A DNA stretch of 15,104 nt from CBDFHV01 sp965247705 (GTDB taxonomy: Bacteria; Pseudomonadota; Alphaproteobacteria; Rhodospirillales; CAMCUA01). The stretch lies in assembly GCA_965247705.1 (NCBI GenBank), contig CBDFHV010000030.1, positions 1 through 15,104 of the forward strand, in the 5' to 3' direction. Below are positions 6,310 through 13,005 of this stretch, piece by piece (position 1 is the first letter of the stretch; each line of letters starts with the position of its first letter). Below the pieces are notes generated by a model. That model was not told where the DNA came from and ran no database searches. It saw nothing but the letters and a program-made list of their open reading frames with translations. Both the position numbers and the translations under genes were made by a program.

Positions 6310-7893
6310 TCATAGGGGCAGAACCTGCGGCCGGCTGCGGCGCAGCCAGGTCACAACCATCAAGCGGGTGACCATAATGGCCGTGAACATGGACGTGATG
6401 ATGCCGATGGCGAGGGTGACCGCGAACCCCCGAACCGGACCGCTGCCGAACGCGTACAACAGCAAGGCGGCGATCAGCGTGGTGACGTTGGCGTCGATGA
6501 TGGTCACCATGGCCCGGGAATAGCCGGCGTCGATGGCCGAGATCGGCGTCCTTCCGGCCCGCACCTCCTCGCGGATACGCTCGAAGATCAGCACGTTGGC
6601 ATCCACCGCCATGCCGATGGTGAGCACAATGCCGGCGATGCCGGGCAGGGTCAGGGTCGCCTGCAGCACCGACAGGGCGCCGACGATGATCACCATGTTG
6701 AACAGCAGGGCGACGTCGGCCATCAGGCCGAAACGACCATAGACCGCGGCCATGAACACGACCACGAGGACCATGCCGATGATGCTGGCCACCTTGCCCG
6801 AGGCGATGGAATCGGCGCCCATGCCGGGCCCCACGGTGCGTTCCTCCAGGATCACCAGGGGCGCCGGCAAGGCACCGGCGCGCAGCAGCAGCGCCAGGTC
6901 CTGGGCGCCCTGGACCGTGAAGCTGCCGCTGATCTGCCCGTTGCCGCCAAGGATCGGCTCGCGGATGACCGGGGCGCTGATCACCTTGCCGTCGAGCACG
7001 ATGGCCAGCAATCGGCCCACGTTCTGCTGGGTGATGTCGCCGAAGCGACGACCGCCGGCGGAATCGAATCGGAAGCTGACGATGGGTTCGTTGGTACGCT
7101 GATCGAAGGACGGCTGCGCGTCGACGAGGGATTCGCCACTGACCCGGACCCGCTTCTCGACCAGATACATGCGCGGCCGGCCATCGGGTCCCACCTCGTC
7201 GGCCGAAGGCGACAGAATGGAGCCCGGCGGTACCCGCCCGCCCAGGGTCTGCCTGACGGTGCTCTTGTTGTCCACCAGGTGGAAATTCATCTTGGCGGTC
7301 TTGCCGAGAAGACTCTTGATCCGCTCGGGATCGTCAATGCCGGGAAGCTGGACCAGGATTCGCTCCTCGCCCTGACGCTGAATGGTGGGTTCACGGACCC
7401 CGGTTTCATCGATGCGCCGGCGCACGATCTCGATCGACTGGTTGACGGCGGCCAAACGGCGCTCGCGGAGCGCGACCTCGGTCAAGGTCAAAGTGATGCG
7501 TCCGCCCTCGCCGATCGTCACCTCGAAATCCGTATCCAGGGCGCGGAGCATTCCCTCCGCCTCGGCCCGCTTGTCCTCTTGCGGGATCGACACGCCGACG
7601 CTGATCTTGGTGGCCCCCAGGTTGGCGTAGCGGATTCGGGCCCGGCGCAGCTCGGTCCGCACGGTGTCCACCAGGGCATCGAGACGTTCCTCGATCACCA
7701 CATCGGCCTGCACCTCGAGAAGCAGATGGGAGCCGCCTTGAAGATCAAGGCCCAGGCTGACCTGTTTGTGGGGCAGCCAGGTCGGCAGGCTCTCCGCCAT
7801 CTGACGGCTCATGAAGTTGGGAATGCCGAACGCGATGCCGAGTGCGCACACAACGGCGATCAGAGCCACTTTCCACGTCGCGAAGTGGAGCAT
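6310..7893 (-). CDS. secD: Protein translocase subunit SecD
   Basis: A 527-residue inner-membrane protein of usual alphaproteobacterial SecD length. Helix 1 is at about 7-27, and the signature SLGLDLQGGSHLLLEV is at 46-61. A large periplasmic P1 region follows, including VREPTIQRQGEERILVQLPG (167-185) and SFRFDSAGGRRFG (273-285), then five helices with GMAVDANVLIFERIREE (427-443, Asp431 being the conserved membrane acid) and YSRAMVTIIDANVTT. It is the partner of SecF and YajC. The ATG at 7893 is 18 bp downstream of the yajC stop; spacing and direction indicate one operon with yajC, secF and the NDUFAF3-like gene. Confidence 0.97.
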   Translation of the reverse strand: MLHFATWKVALIAVVCALGIAFGIPNFMSRQMAESLPTWLPHKQVSLGLDLQGGSHLLLEVQADVVIEERLDALVDTVRTELRRARIRYANLGATKISVGVSIPQEDKRAEAEGMLRALDTDFEVTIGEGGRITLTLTEVALRERRLAAVNQSIEIVRRRIDETGVREPTIQRQGEERILVQLPGIDDPERIKSLLGKTAKMNFHLVDNKSTVRQTLGGRVPPGSILSPSADEVGPDGRPRMYLVEKRVRVSGESLVDAQPSFDQRTNEPIVSFRFDSAGGRRFGDITQQNVGRLLAIVLDGKVISAPVIREPILGGNGQISGSFTVQGAQDLALLLRAGALPAPLVILEERTVGPGMGADSIASGKVASIIGMVLVVVFMAAVYGRFGLMADVALLFNMVIIVGALSVLQATLTLPGIAGIVLTIGMAVDANVLIFERIREEVRAGRTPISAIDAGYSRAMVTIIDANVTTLIAALLLYAFGSGPVRGFAVTLAIGIITSMFTAIMVTRLMVVTWLRRSRPQVLPL

Positions 7894-7911
7894 GATGGGG
7901 CCGGAGTCCGC

Positions 7912-8322
7912 CTATTTCTTGCCGAGGCCGAGCAGCGACCTGAGGGGGGAAACGGGTTGACTGGCATCCCCGCCGCCGCTTGCCGCCTCTTGCGCCGGCG
8001 CTTCTTTGCCCGCGGGCTCGGTCTTCGCCATCACACTGGCGATCAGCGCCCGTTGAACCTTCACCCGCACGCCCTTGGCGATTTCCAACTGGACCTCCCG
8101 GTCATCGAGGACCTTGGTGACCACGCCGGTGATGCCGCCGCCGGTGACGATTCGGTCGCCGCGGCGAATGGCGGTCAGCATCTCACGGTGTTCTTTCTGC
8201 TTCTTCTGCTGCGGCCGAATGAGCAGGAAGTAGAACACCACGAAGATCAGGATCATCGGGATGAGGAACCCGAACGTACCCTGGGCTTCCGCACCTTGCG
8301 CATAGGCGGTGGAAACGAACAT
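7912..8322 (-). CDS. yajC: Preprotein translocase accessory subunit YajC
   Basis: A 136-residue protein with a short N-terminal segment, one membrane helix (about 17-36, FGFLIPMILIFVVFYFLL) followed immediately by the family signature IRPQQKKQKEHREML, and the conserved cytoplasmic core GDRIVTGGGITGVV. The Ala/Gly/Pro-rich tail (about 95-136) makes it longer than many YajC proteins. YajC associates with SecDF in the inner membrane. The ATG at 8322 is chosen because GGAG lies 7 nt upstream; an in-frame TTG at 8334 would overlap that site. First gene of the operon, downstream of the promoter-like sequence at 8367-8394. Confidence 0.95.
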   Translation of the reverse strand: MFVSTAYAQGAEAQGTFGFLIPMILIFVVFYFLLIRPQQKKQKEHREMLTAIRRGDRIVTGGGITGVVTKVLDDREVQLEIAKGVRVKVQRALIASVMAKTEPAGKEAPAQEAASGGGDASQPVSPLRSLLGLGKK

Positions 8323-8366
8323 GCGGATCTCCAATAAAAAAACGGGTCCGAGCAGGACCAGCCGGG

Positions 8367-8394
8367 ACTATAGCGGCGCGGGCGTCAGTTGCAA
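8367..8394 (-). promoter_or_regulatory. Promoter-like -35/-10 pair upstream of yajC
   Basis: On the minus strand TTGCAA (8389-8394) and TATAGT (8367-8372) are separated by 16 bp and placed about 45 bp upstream of the yajC ATG. Both are close to sigma70-type consensus and could drive the yajC-secD-secF transcript. Assignment is by eye only. Confidence 0.5.
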
Positions 8395-8450
8395 TGCGTT
8401 AGGGTTCCCGGCTTTTTCGCCCAATGCCCTGCAAGCCGCCGGGACTTCCC

Positions 8451-9632
8451 CTACAAGCCGAACACCTCCCGAGGCTCCGCGATACCCGCCAGGGAATGGG
8501 CGCCAAGGGACGTCCAATCCCGTGGCAGGGCCCGGGCGAAGACGTCGGATACCACCAGACTGCGGCCGACGGTCTTGCACAGACTTTCGATGCGCGCCGC
8601 CTCGTTGGCCGCGGCTCCGATCACGGTGAACTCCAGGCGATCCGGGACGCCGATGTTGCCGTAAATGACGTTTCCGACATGCAGGCCGACGCCGAACCCC
8701 AGGGGAACTTTGTCCGTCGCGGCACGGCGCTCGTTCAGCGCCGCCATGCGCTCGAGCGCCGCCGTTGCCGCTTCCAACGCCGCTCGGCACGACTCGGCGT
8801 CTCCCGCGTCGTCATCGATGGGAAAGATCGCCAACGACGCATCGCCGATGAACCGCAGAACCTGGCCACCTTGGTCGAGGACCGCGCCCGCGGTGGTCTC
8901 GAAATAACCATTCAAGGCCTCCAGGAACTCGTCGCCGGACAGAGTCTCGGCCAGTGTCGTGGACTGGCGCAGATCGCTGAACCAGATCACGGCGTGGATT
9001 CCCTCGCTGTCTCCCCGTCGGATGGCGCCCCGCAGTACCCGCTCCCCGGCGTGGGGTCCCAGATAGGTATCGAGGAGGTTGCGGGCAGTGCGCCGCAGCG
9101 CATAAATCTCCGCCACCCGACTAAAGGCCGGCAAAAGGCCTTCAATGCGGGCGATGTGGCGGTCCAGGAAACCGCCCGGTTCGCGGGTCGTCCAGGTAAT
9201 GCAGTGCACCTCGCCGTTGCTGAACAGGACCGGTGAGGCCAGGTAGTCGGTGACTCCCTCGTCCCGCAAATCGTTCAGGACCGGGTAGTCGACGGGATCG
9301 CCGCCCGTCAGTCGGCGGCGAATGGCCGTCTCGCCTTGGTAGACGGCGCGCACGGGACTGTCGCGGAATTCTACGCTGTCCACGATCTCGTGGGGCGCCT
9401 CGGCGACCTCTACACCGCGATCCCGCCGCCAGACGAAGCTGCGTCCCATGACATTGGGATGCAACGTGCGAACGAATACCGCAATCCGGTAAAGGGGGAT
9501 CCCTTCGACCAGCAGTCGCTCGCACATGTTCTCCAGGACCTCGGGCGGGGTTGCCGCCCCGGGCGCCCCGGCGACGAGCCACGCTTCCGTGGTATCGGGC
9601 GAGATTGCGGTCGAGGGCGTTTTGGCATCCAT
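8451..9632 (-). CDS. Class III adenylate/guanylate cyclase
   Basis: A 393-residue soluble protein. Residues 1-185 form an N-terminal region that could be a GAF-like sensor (inference; no clear motif), joined by a helix (RTARNLLDTYLGPHAGERVL, about 181-200) to a class III cyclase catalytic domain at about 212-393. Metal-binding Asp220 (WFSDLRQST) and Asp264 (FIGDASLAIF) are present, as are transition-state residues Asn343 and Arg347 (ANEAARIE). The purine-reading positions differ from the standard: Arg260 stands where Lys is usual (VLRFIGD), and Glu334 (RLEFTVIG) where Asp is common. Cyclase activity is likely; cAMP rather than cGMP cannot be proven by eye. The ATG at 9632 has no obvious ribosome-binding site. 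It is separated from yajC by the latter's promoter region, and the gene has its own 150-bp leader. Confidence 0.88.
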   Translation of the reverse strand: MDAKTPSTAISPDTTEAWLVAGAPGAATPPEVLENMCERLLVEGIPLYRIAVFVRTLHPNVMGRSFVWRRDRGVEVAEAPHEIVDSVEFRDSPVRAVYQGETAIRRRLTGGDPVDYPVLNDLRDEGVTDYLASPVLFSNGEVHCITWTTREPGGFLDRHIARIEGLLPAFSRVAEIYALRRTARNLLDTYLGPHAGERVLRGAIRRGDSEGIHAVIWFSDLRQSTTLAETLSGDEFLEALNGYFETTAGAVLDQGGQVLRFIGDASLAIFPIDDDAGDAESCRAALEAATAALERMAALNERRAATDKVPLGFGVGLHVGNVIYGNIGVPDRLEFTVIGAAANEAARIESLCKTVGRSLVVSDVFARALPRDWTSLGAHSLAGIAEPREVFGL

Positions 9633-9753
9633 GAAGGGATACTACCGCCTGGCCCACGGGGGACAAGAGGTCATCGCCGTGGATGTATGACGGGAACCCT
9701 GAATGCGTTGATGCGGGAGAACGTCGAGGGCGGAATTCCTTCCACCCTACCTG

Positions 9754-9772
9754 GCGGTCTGTTTCAGACCGC
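9754..9772 (-). terminator. Hairpin downstream of the 67-aa gene
   Basis: GCGGTCTG and CAGACCGC form a perfect 8-bp stem with a 3-nt loop, 10 bp beyond the stop of the small gene at 9783. No T-run follows in the direction of transcription, so it may be a weak terminator or an RNA-stabilising stem. The remainder of 9633-9782, the leader of the cyclase gene, shows nothing else recognisable. Confidence 0.4.
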
Positions 9773-9782
9773 GGGGGAGCCG

Positions 9783-9986
9783 TTAGTGGACGGTGGCGTC
9801 CGTTGGCACGCTGCCTGACATGAAGTTCTCGACCACGTGGAGGATCTGCATCCACACTTCGCGACCATCTTCGTCCCCGCTCTCCAGGCTGCCTTCGACA
9901 CACATGGCGGCGTACTCGGTGGCCATGTGGCCGAATTCTTCCATCAACAGGTTCGCGGCGCGATAGATCTCGGCGTCGGGATTCAT
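9783..9986 (-). CDS. Small hypothetical protein (67 aa)
   Basis: A short acidic, helical protein (MNPDAEIYRAANLLMEEFG..., then EDGREVWMQILHVVENF) preceded by GGAGG 8 nt upstream of the ATG, a strong sign that it is real. The pattern 'EIYRAANLL...AAM...GD.DG..VW..IL..VE' resembles small alphaproteobacterial proteins of unknown function that I associate with DUF6961; this match is from memory and uncertain. No signal peptide or membrane segment is present. A CRP/FNR-type palindrome sits about 100 bp upstream. Confidence 0.75.
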   Translation of the reverse strand: MNPDAEIYRAANLLMEEFGHMATEYAAMCVEGSLESGDEDGREVWMQILHVVENFMSGSVPTDATVH

Positions 9987-10084
9987 GTCTGGACCTCCGT
10001 CCTTATCGAACCCGACTTGGCGAGGTCGTCGCCATCGCGTCCGATGATGGACCCGGAGTATCCAGGACAGAGGGTTAACGGTCA

Positions 10085-10098
10085 GTGATCCGGATCAC
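10085..10098. promoter_or_regulatory. CRP/FNR-type palindrome
   Basis: GTGATCCGGATCAC is a perfect 14-bp palindrome. It contains GTGA-N6-TCAC, the core of a CRP-type site, and TGAT-N4-ATCA, the core of FNR/FixK-type sites, whose outer T/A pair is replaced by G/C. It lies 99 bp upstream of the start of the 67-aa gene and downstream of the SIDP-repeat gene. Binding is inferred. Confidence 0.5.
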
Positions 10099-10109
10099 AT
10101 GGGCGCGCC

Positions 10110-10126
10110 CCCCGATGCCGTCGGGG
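10110..10126. terminator. GC-rich hairpin downstream of the SIDP-repeat gene
   Basis: CCCCGA and TCGGGG enclose a 5-nt loop, with a further outer GGGCG/CGCCC pairing possible. It lies about 22 bp beyond the stop (10148) of the minus-strand gene. No T-tract follows, so a termination role is weakly supported. Confidence 0.3.
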
Positions 10127-10147
10127 TGGGCGCCGCCCAAATCGGCC

Positions 10148-10477
10148 CTACGAGGCGCCCCGGCGCCGATCCACCAGGGTCAGGATCTGGTCCGCCAAGG
10201 CGCCGCAACGCCGCCGCAGCATCTCCGACTCGACGCGGGTGTAGGGGCTGCGAACCACTTCCAGCCGTCGGAGGCGGCGACTGGCCTCTCCGTACCGCGC
10301 GAAAAGCTGTCGAACTCGCGGACTGATTTTGCCCAGACTGCGGATCGCCGCCTCCTCATTCGCAAGGCGGGCTTCCACCGGATTACCGGGATCTACGGAG
10401 GGATCTATGGAGGGATCTATGGAGGGATCTATGGAGGGATCGATGGAGGGCCCCGTGGCGGCATACGCGGCGGTCAT
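10148..10477 (-). CDS. Hypothetical protein with SIDP tetrapeptide repeats (109 aa)
   Basis: The start at ATG 10477 is supported by GGGGAGG (10487-10493 complement) 9 nt upstream; a TTG at 10495 would begin within that site. After a short N-terminus, residues about 10-30 are five near-perfect SIDP tetrapeptides encoded by a 12-bp tandem repeat. The rest (about 30-109) is basic and predicted helical, rich in Arg and Leu (RRLRRLEVVRSPYTRVESEM, LADQILTLVDRRR). I do not recognise a family. No signal peptide or membrane helix is present. It lies upstream of the 67-aa gene on the same strand, but the 160-bp gap with a palindrome suggests separate control. Confidence 0.6.
   Translation of the reverse strand: MTAAYAATGPSIDPSIDPSIDPSIDPSVDPGNPVEARLANEEAAIRSLGKISPRVRQLFARYGEASRRLRRLEVVRSPYTRVESEMLRRRCGALADQILTLVDRRRGAS
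10389..10448. repeat. 12-bp minisatellite, five units
   Basis: Five adjacent units of GGATCTATGGAG; units 2-4 are identical, unit 1 has one change (TACGG) and unit 5 one change (GATCG). The unit length is a multiple of three, so gain or loss of copies keeps the minus-strand reading frame and changes the number of SIDP peptides. Confidence 0.9.
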
Positions 10478-10867
10478 GGCTCTGATCCTCCCCAATCGTG
10501 CGGCAATATCCGCTTATACCACTAAACGGCGCGACGCGCCTTAATTTAAGTCAAGACATGGTACGCGGAGCGTCGAATTCAAGGCCGCGAAGGGAAGGAT
10601 GGTTCTACCGCGGCAGCGCTGGTCGGCTTGATATTAGGGAATTCCCTAATTGACATAACAGTTTAGATACACTTCGTCTTATCAAGTCTTGCATGATAAT
10701 GAGCTAATTCCATTTACATTGGCACAACACTTTGACCGTGGGCGAAATTCAATCGGATCGACTTGGCGAAATTGCTTGACGAAATTCATGAATCGGAGCC
10801 AAGTGCCAGGGAAACCACGATATTGCAACCACATTGATCTGAGAACCCAGGGCCAAATTTTCTCTTA
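10478..10867. other. Non-coding stretch, AT-richer than surroundings
   Basis: No credible gene is present. It contains a 13-bp GC palindrome (GGCGCGACGCGCC, 10528-10540) followed by an AT run, a perfect 18-bp palindrome (10633-10650), and three copies of CGAAATT (10743, 10767, 10780). It is probably the original upstream region of the DUF2336 gene, now separated from it by the insertion sequence at 10868-11812. Confidence 0.5.
10633..10650. promoter_or_regulatory. Perfect 18-bp palindrome next to a TTGACA box
   Basis: ATTAGGGAATTCCCTAAT is identical on both strands and overlaps by one base a consensus -35 hexamer TTGACA (10650-10655) on the plus strand. A matching -10 at normal spacing is not evident. 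The arrangement suggests an operator controlling plus-strand transcription towards the DUF2336 gene, but this is inference. Confidence 0.45.
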
Positions 10868-11812
10868 GAGTCCGTCCGGAAAGTTCATGAAGGATAACAG
10901 CACCTGGTGAGTCTTCGCAGCATGAGCCTGATGCTGGCGAGGCGGATGAAGGCGAGAGCGGTTCGGTTGCGGTTCTCATAGTCCTTGGCGAGGCGACGGC
11001 AGCGATTGATCCAGGCGATGGTACGCTCGACGACCCAGCGCCTGGGCAGCGGCTCGAAGCCCTTGGCGGTGTCTGAGCGCTTAACGACCTCGATCGTCCA
11101 TGCGGCGCCGGCCATGGCCTTGCGCAGCTTGTCGCCGCCATAGGCGCCGTCGGCGAAGATCTTCTCGAGGAAGGGAAACAGCCGGCGGGTGTGGCGATCC
11201 AAGACCAGAATGGCGCCGTCGCGGTCCTGCACGTCGGCCGCATGGACGACGACATTGAGGATCAGGCCGAGGGTATCGACAAGCAGGTGGCGCTTCTTGC
11301 CCTTGACCTTCTTGGCCGCGTCATAGCCCGGGCGATCGATGCGCGCCCCCCTTTTTCCGCGCCTTTCACGCTCTGGCTGTCGATGACACCGGCGCTCGGG
11401 CTCGCCGCGCGGCCCTCCAGATCGCGGGTCATCACATAGAGCGCATGGTGAACCCGCTCCAGCGTGCCGTCCCAGTCCCACAGCATCAGATAGTCGTGCA
11501 CCGTCGACTTGGGGGGCAGGTCCTTGGGCAGGGCGCGCCACTGGCAGCCGGTCTCCAGAACATAGAGAACCCCGTTCATCACCTCGCGGACATCGACCTC
11601 CCGCTTGCGCCCGCCGTGCTTCGCCGGTGGGATCAAAGGGGCGATCAACGCCCACTCCCCGTCGGTCAAGTCGCTCGGATAGCGCGCACCACGACGCTCA
11701 TAAAGACGCCGGTTCTCATCCGTCCACATCGGCCACCTCCGTCAGGGCGAATCGGTGGCCAATACAGAATCACAACCGATTCTTCCGAATCAACTTCTTT
11801 CCGGACAGACAC
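10868..11812 (-). mobile_element. Complete IS5-family element, IS1031-group-like (945 bp)
   Basis: Terminal inverted repeats are visible at 10868-10883 and 11797-11812, sharing the block GTCCGGAAAG and differing at two positions. Both ends are flanked by TTA (10865-10867 and 11813-11815), a 3-bp target duplication of the TNA type used by the IS1031 group. The length and single split transposase also fit. An 8-bp inverted repeat (GAATCGGT 11749-11756, ACCGATTC 11775-11782) lies in the transposase leader and may limit transcription entering from outside. Intact ends suggest recent insertion. It lies 12 bp upstream of the DUF2336 start codon. Confidence 0.9.
10885..11729 (-). CDS. IS5-family transposase, joined by -1 frameshift
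   Basis: The N-terminal half (from ATG 11729, GGAGG upstream; MWTDENRRLYERRGARYPSD..., LPPKSTVHDYLMLWDWDGTL, first catalytic Asp in VIDSQSVKGAEKGG) and the C-terminal half (RPGYDAAKKVKGKKRHLLVD, second Asp in IFADGAYGG, Glu in RRWVVERTIAWINRCRRLAKDYE) lie in different frames. The shift is -1 and falls at an A5G6 run around 11346-11356. Joining there gives the continuous family sequence GAEKGG/ARIDRPGYD and a protein of about 281 residues. All three DDE residues are present, so the enzyme is active if the frameshift is programmed; a simple loss of one base in the homopolymer is the alternative. Confidence 0.88.
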
Positions 11813-11824
11813 TTAGAAAACAAG

Positions 11825-12949
11825 ATGCCGAATCCCGATACCGACCGCCTCTTCGAGTTGGCGCGACAGAAGTCGCGGGAGGGGAGAACGGCGTTGGCGG
11901 ACGCCATAAACGACCTATTTCGGGAGCATGCGGACGTCCTCACGGACCGCGAGCGGTCCCTGATGTTCAATATTCTCAACGACATCGTCCGCGACGCGGA
12001 GATGAGCATCCGAAAATCCCTCAGCCAGAGCCTGGCGGAGGTCAATTACGCACCGCGCGATCTGATCGTCATGTTGGCCAATGACGAAATCGACGTGGCG
12101 ATCCCGGTCTTGAGCAAGAGCTCGGTCCTCGAGGATACAGATCTGATCGAAGTTATTTTGCATCGTACGCTGGAATACCAGTTGGCGGTCGCCGTACGCC
12201 ACGATTTGTCGGAGACCGTTTCCGACGCCCTCGTGGAGAAGGGTGATGAAGGGGTCATTCGGGCCCTGCTCAACAACCCCACGGCGAGGATTTCAGAGGC
12301 CGCCATGAGCTATCTGGTAGCTCAGTCCGAACGAATCGACAGCTTCCAGGAACCCCTTCTGCGCCGCAAAGACCTGGAACCTTCCCTTGCCCGGCGCATG
12401 TTCCTCTGGGTTTCGGCCGCGCTGCGGCAATACATCATGGAAAACTTCGCCATCGAACCGGAGGCCCTGGACGACTTGCTGGAGAAGGCGGTGATGCAGG
12501 AAATGAGCGGCGCGCCAACGCGAACGCCGGCCGAATCCCATCGCCTCGCCGACGTTCTCGACCAGGAGGGCATGATTACCCCCGAACTCCTCCTGCGCTC
12601 CCTGCAAGAAGGCGAAGTGACCCTTTTCATGACCCTGTTCGGCCGCCGTACCGGCCTTCGCCAAACCCTCGTAATGCGCATCATTTTCGAACCCGGCGGG
12701 GAAGGTCTTGCCATCGCATGCAAGGCAATCGGTCTGGGAAAGGCCTTCTTCGCCTCGATTTTCGCCCTCAGCCGCAAGAGCCGGCCGAGCGGCCCGAAAT
12801 CGGGCCGCCGCGAGATTCGACGCCTCATACGTCTTTATGATCAAATCACGCCCGAATCGGCGCAGCGAGTCCTCCGTCGGTGGCAGCGCAACGCCGACTA
12901 TCTATCGGCCATTCGCGAACTCGATATCGCCGCCAAGGCCGCAACGTAA
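11825..12949 (+). CDS. DUF2336 domain-containing protein
   Basis: A 374-residue soluble, largely helical protein. The N-terminal and middle parts (LFELARQKSREGRTALADAI, LTDRERSLMFNILNDIVRDAEMSIRKSLSQSLAE, NDEIDVAIPVLSKSSVLEDTDLIEVI, then VRHDLSETVSDALVEKGDEGVIRALLNNPTARIS) match the DUF2336 family of alphaproteobacteria, whose HEAT-like helical repeats suggest protein-protein interaction; function is unestablished. The frame is open upstream into the insertion sequence, but the family N-terminus begins at ATG 11825. That ATG has no clear Shine-Dalgarno sequence and lies only 12 bp from the IS end, so native expression may be disturbed. The histidine kinase starts 56 bp after its stop, so the pair may be co-transcribed. 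Confidence 0.85.
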   Translation: MPNPDTDRLFELARQKSREGRTALADAINDLFREHADVLTDRERSLMFNILNDIVRDAEMSIRKSLSQSLAEVNYAPRDLIVMLANDEIDVAIPVLSKSSVLEDTDLIEVILHRTLEYQLAVAVRHDLSETVSDALVEKGDEGVIRALLNNPTARISEAAMSYLVAQSERIDSFQEPLLRRKDLEPSLARRMFLWVSAALRQYIMENFAIEPEALDDLLEKAVMQEMSGAPTRTPAESHRLADVLDQEGMITPELLLRSLQEGEVTLFMTLFGRRTGLRQTLVMRIIFEPGGEGLAIACKAIGLGKAFFASIFALSRKSRPSGPKSGRREIRRLIRLYDQITPESAQRVLRRWQRNADYLSAIRELDIAAKAAT

Positions 12950-13005
12950 ACGGCCGGGTGCCGCACTTTCCGTGGCGCCGCAAGGCCGGGGGGACAAGAT
13001 AGAAC

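Noticed and set aside
8401..9700. 10-bp inverted repeat CGGGAACCCT at 9691-9700 and 8401-8410 flanking the cyclase gene
   Set aside because: Too short and without further similarity around it; likely chance in GC-rich DNA.
10389..10448. CRISPR-like array
   Set aside because: The 12-bp units are directly adjacent without spacers and lie in frame within a small gene; no cas genes are present.
10500..10545. tRNA-like stretch on the minus strand (GTTTAGTGGTATAAGCGG resembling a D arm)
   Set aside because: No matching acceptor stem, anticodon stem or T arm could be built, so it is not a tRNA gene; a decayed fragment cannot be excluded.
11627..11824. N-terminal extension of the DUF2336 protein into the insertion sequence
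   Set aside because: The extra 66 codons are IS sequence, and the family N-terminus begins at ATG 11825.
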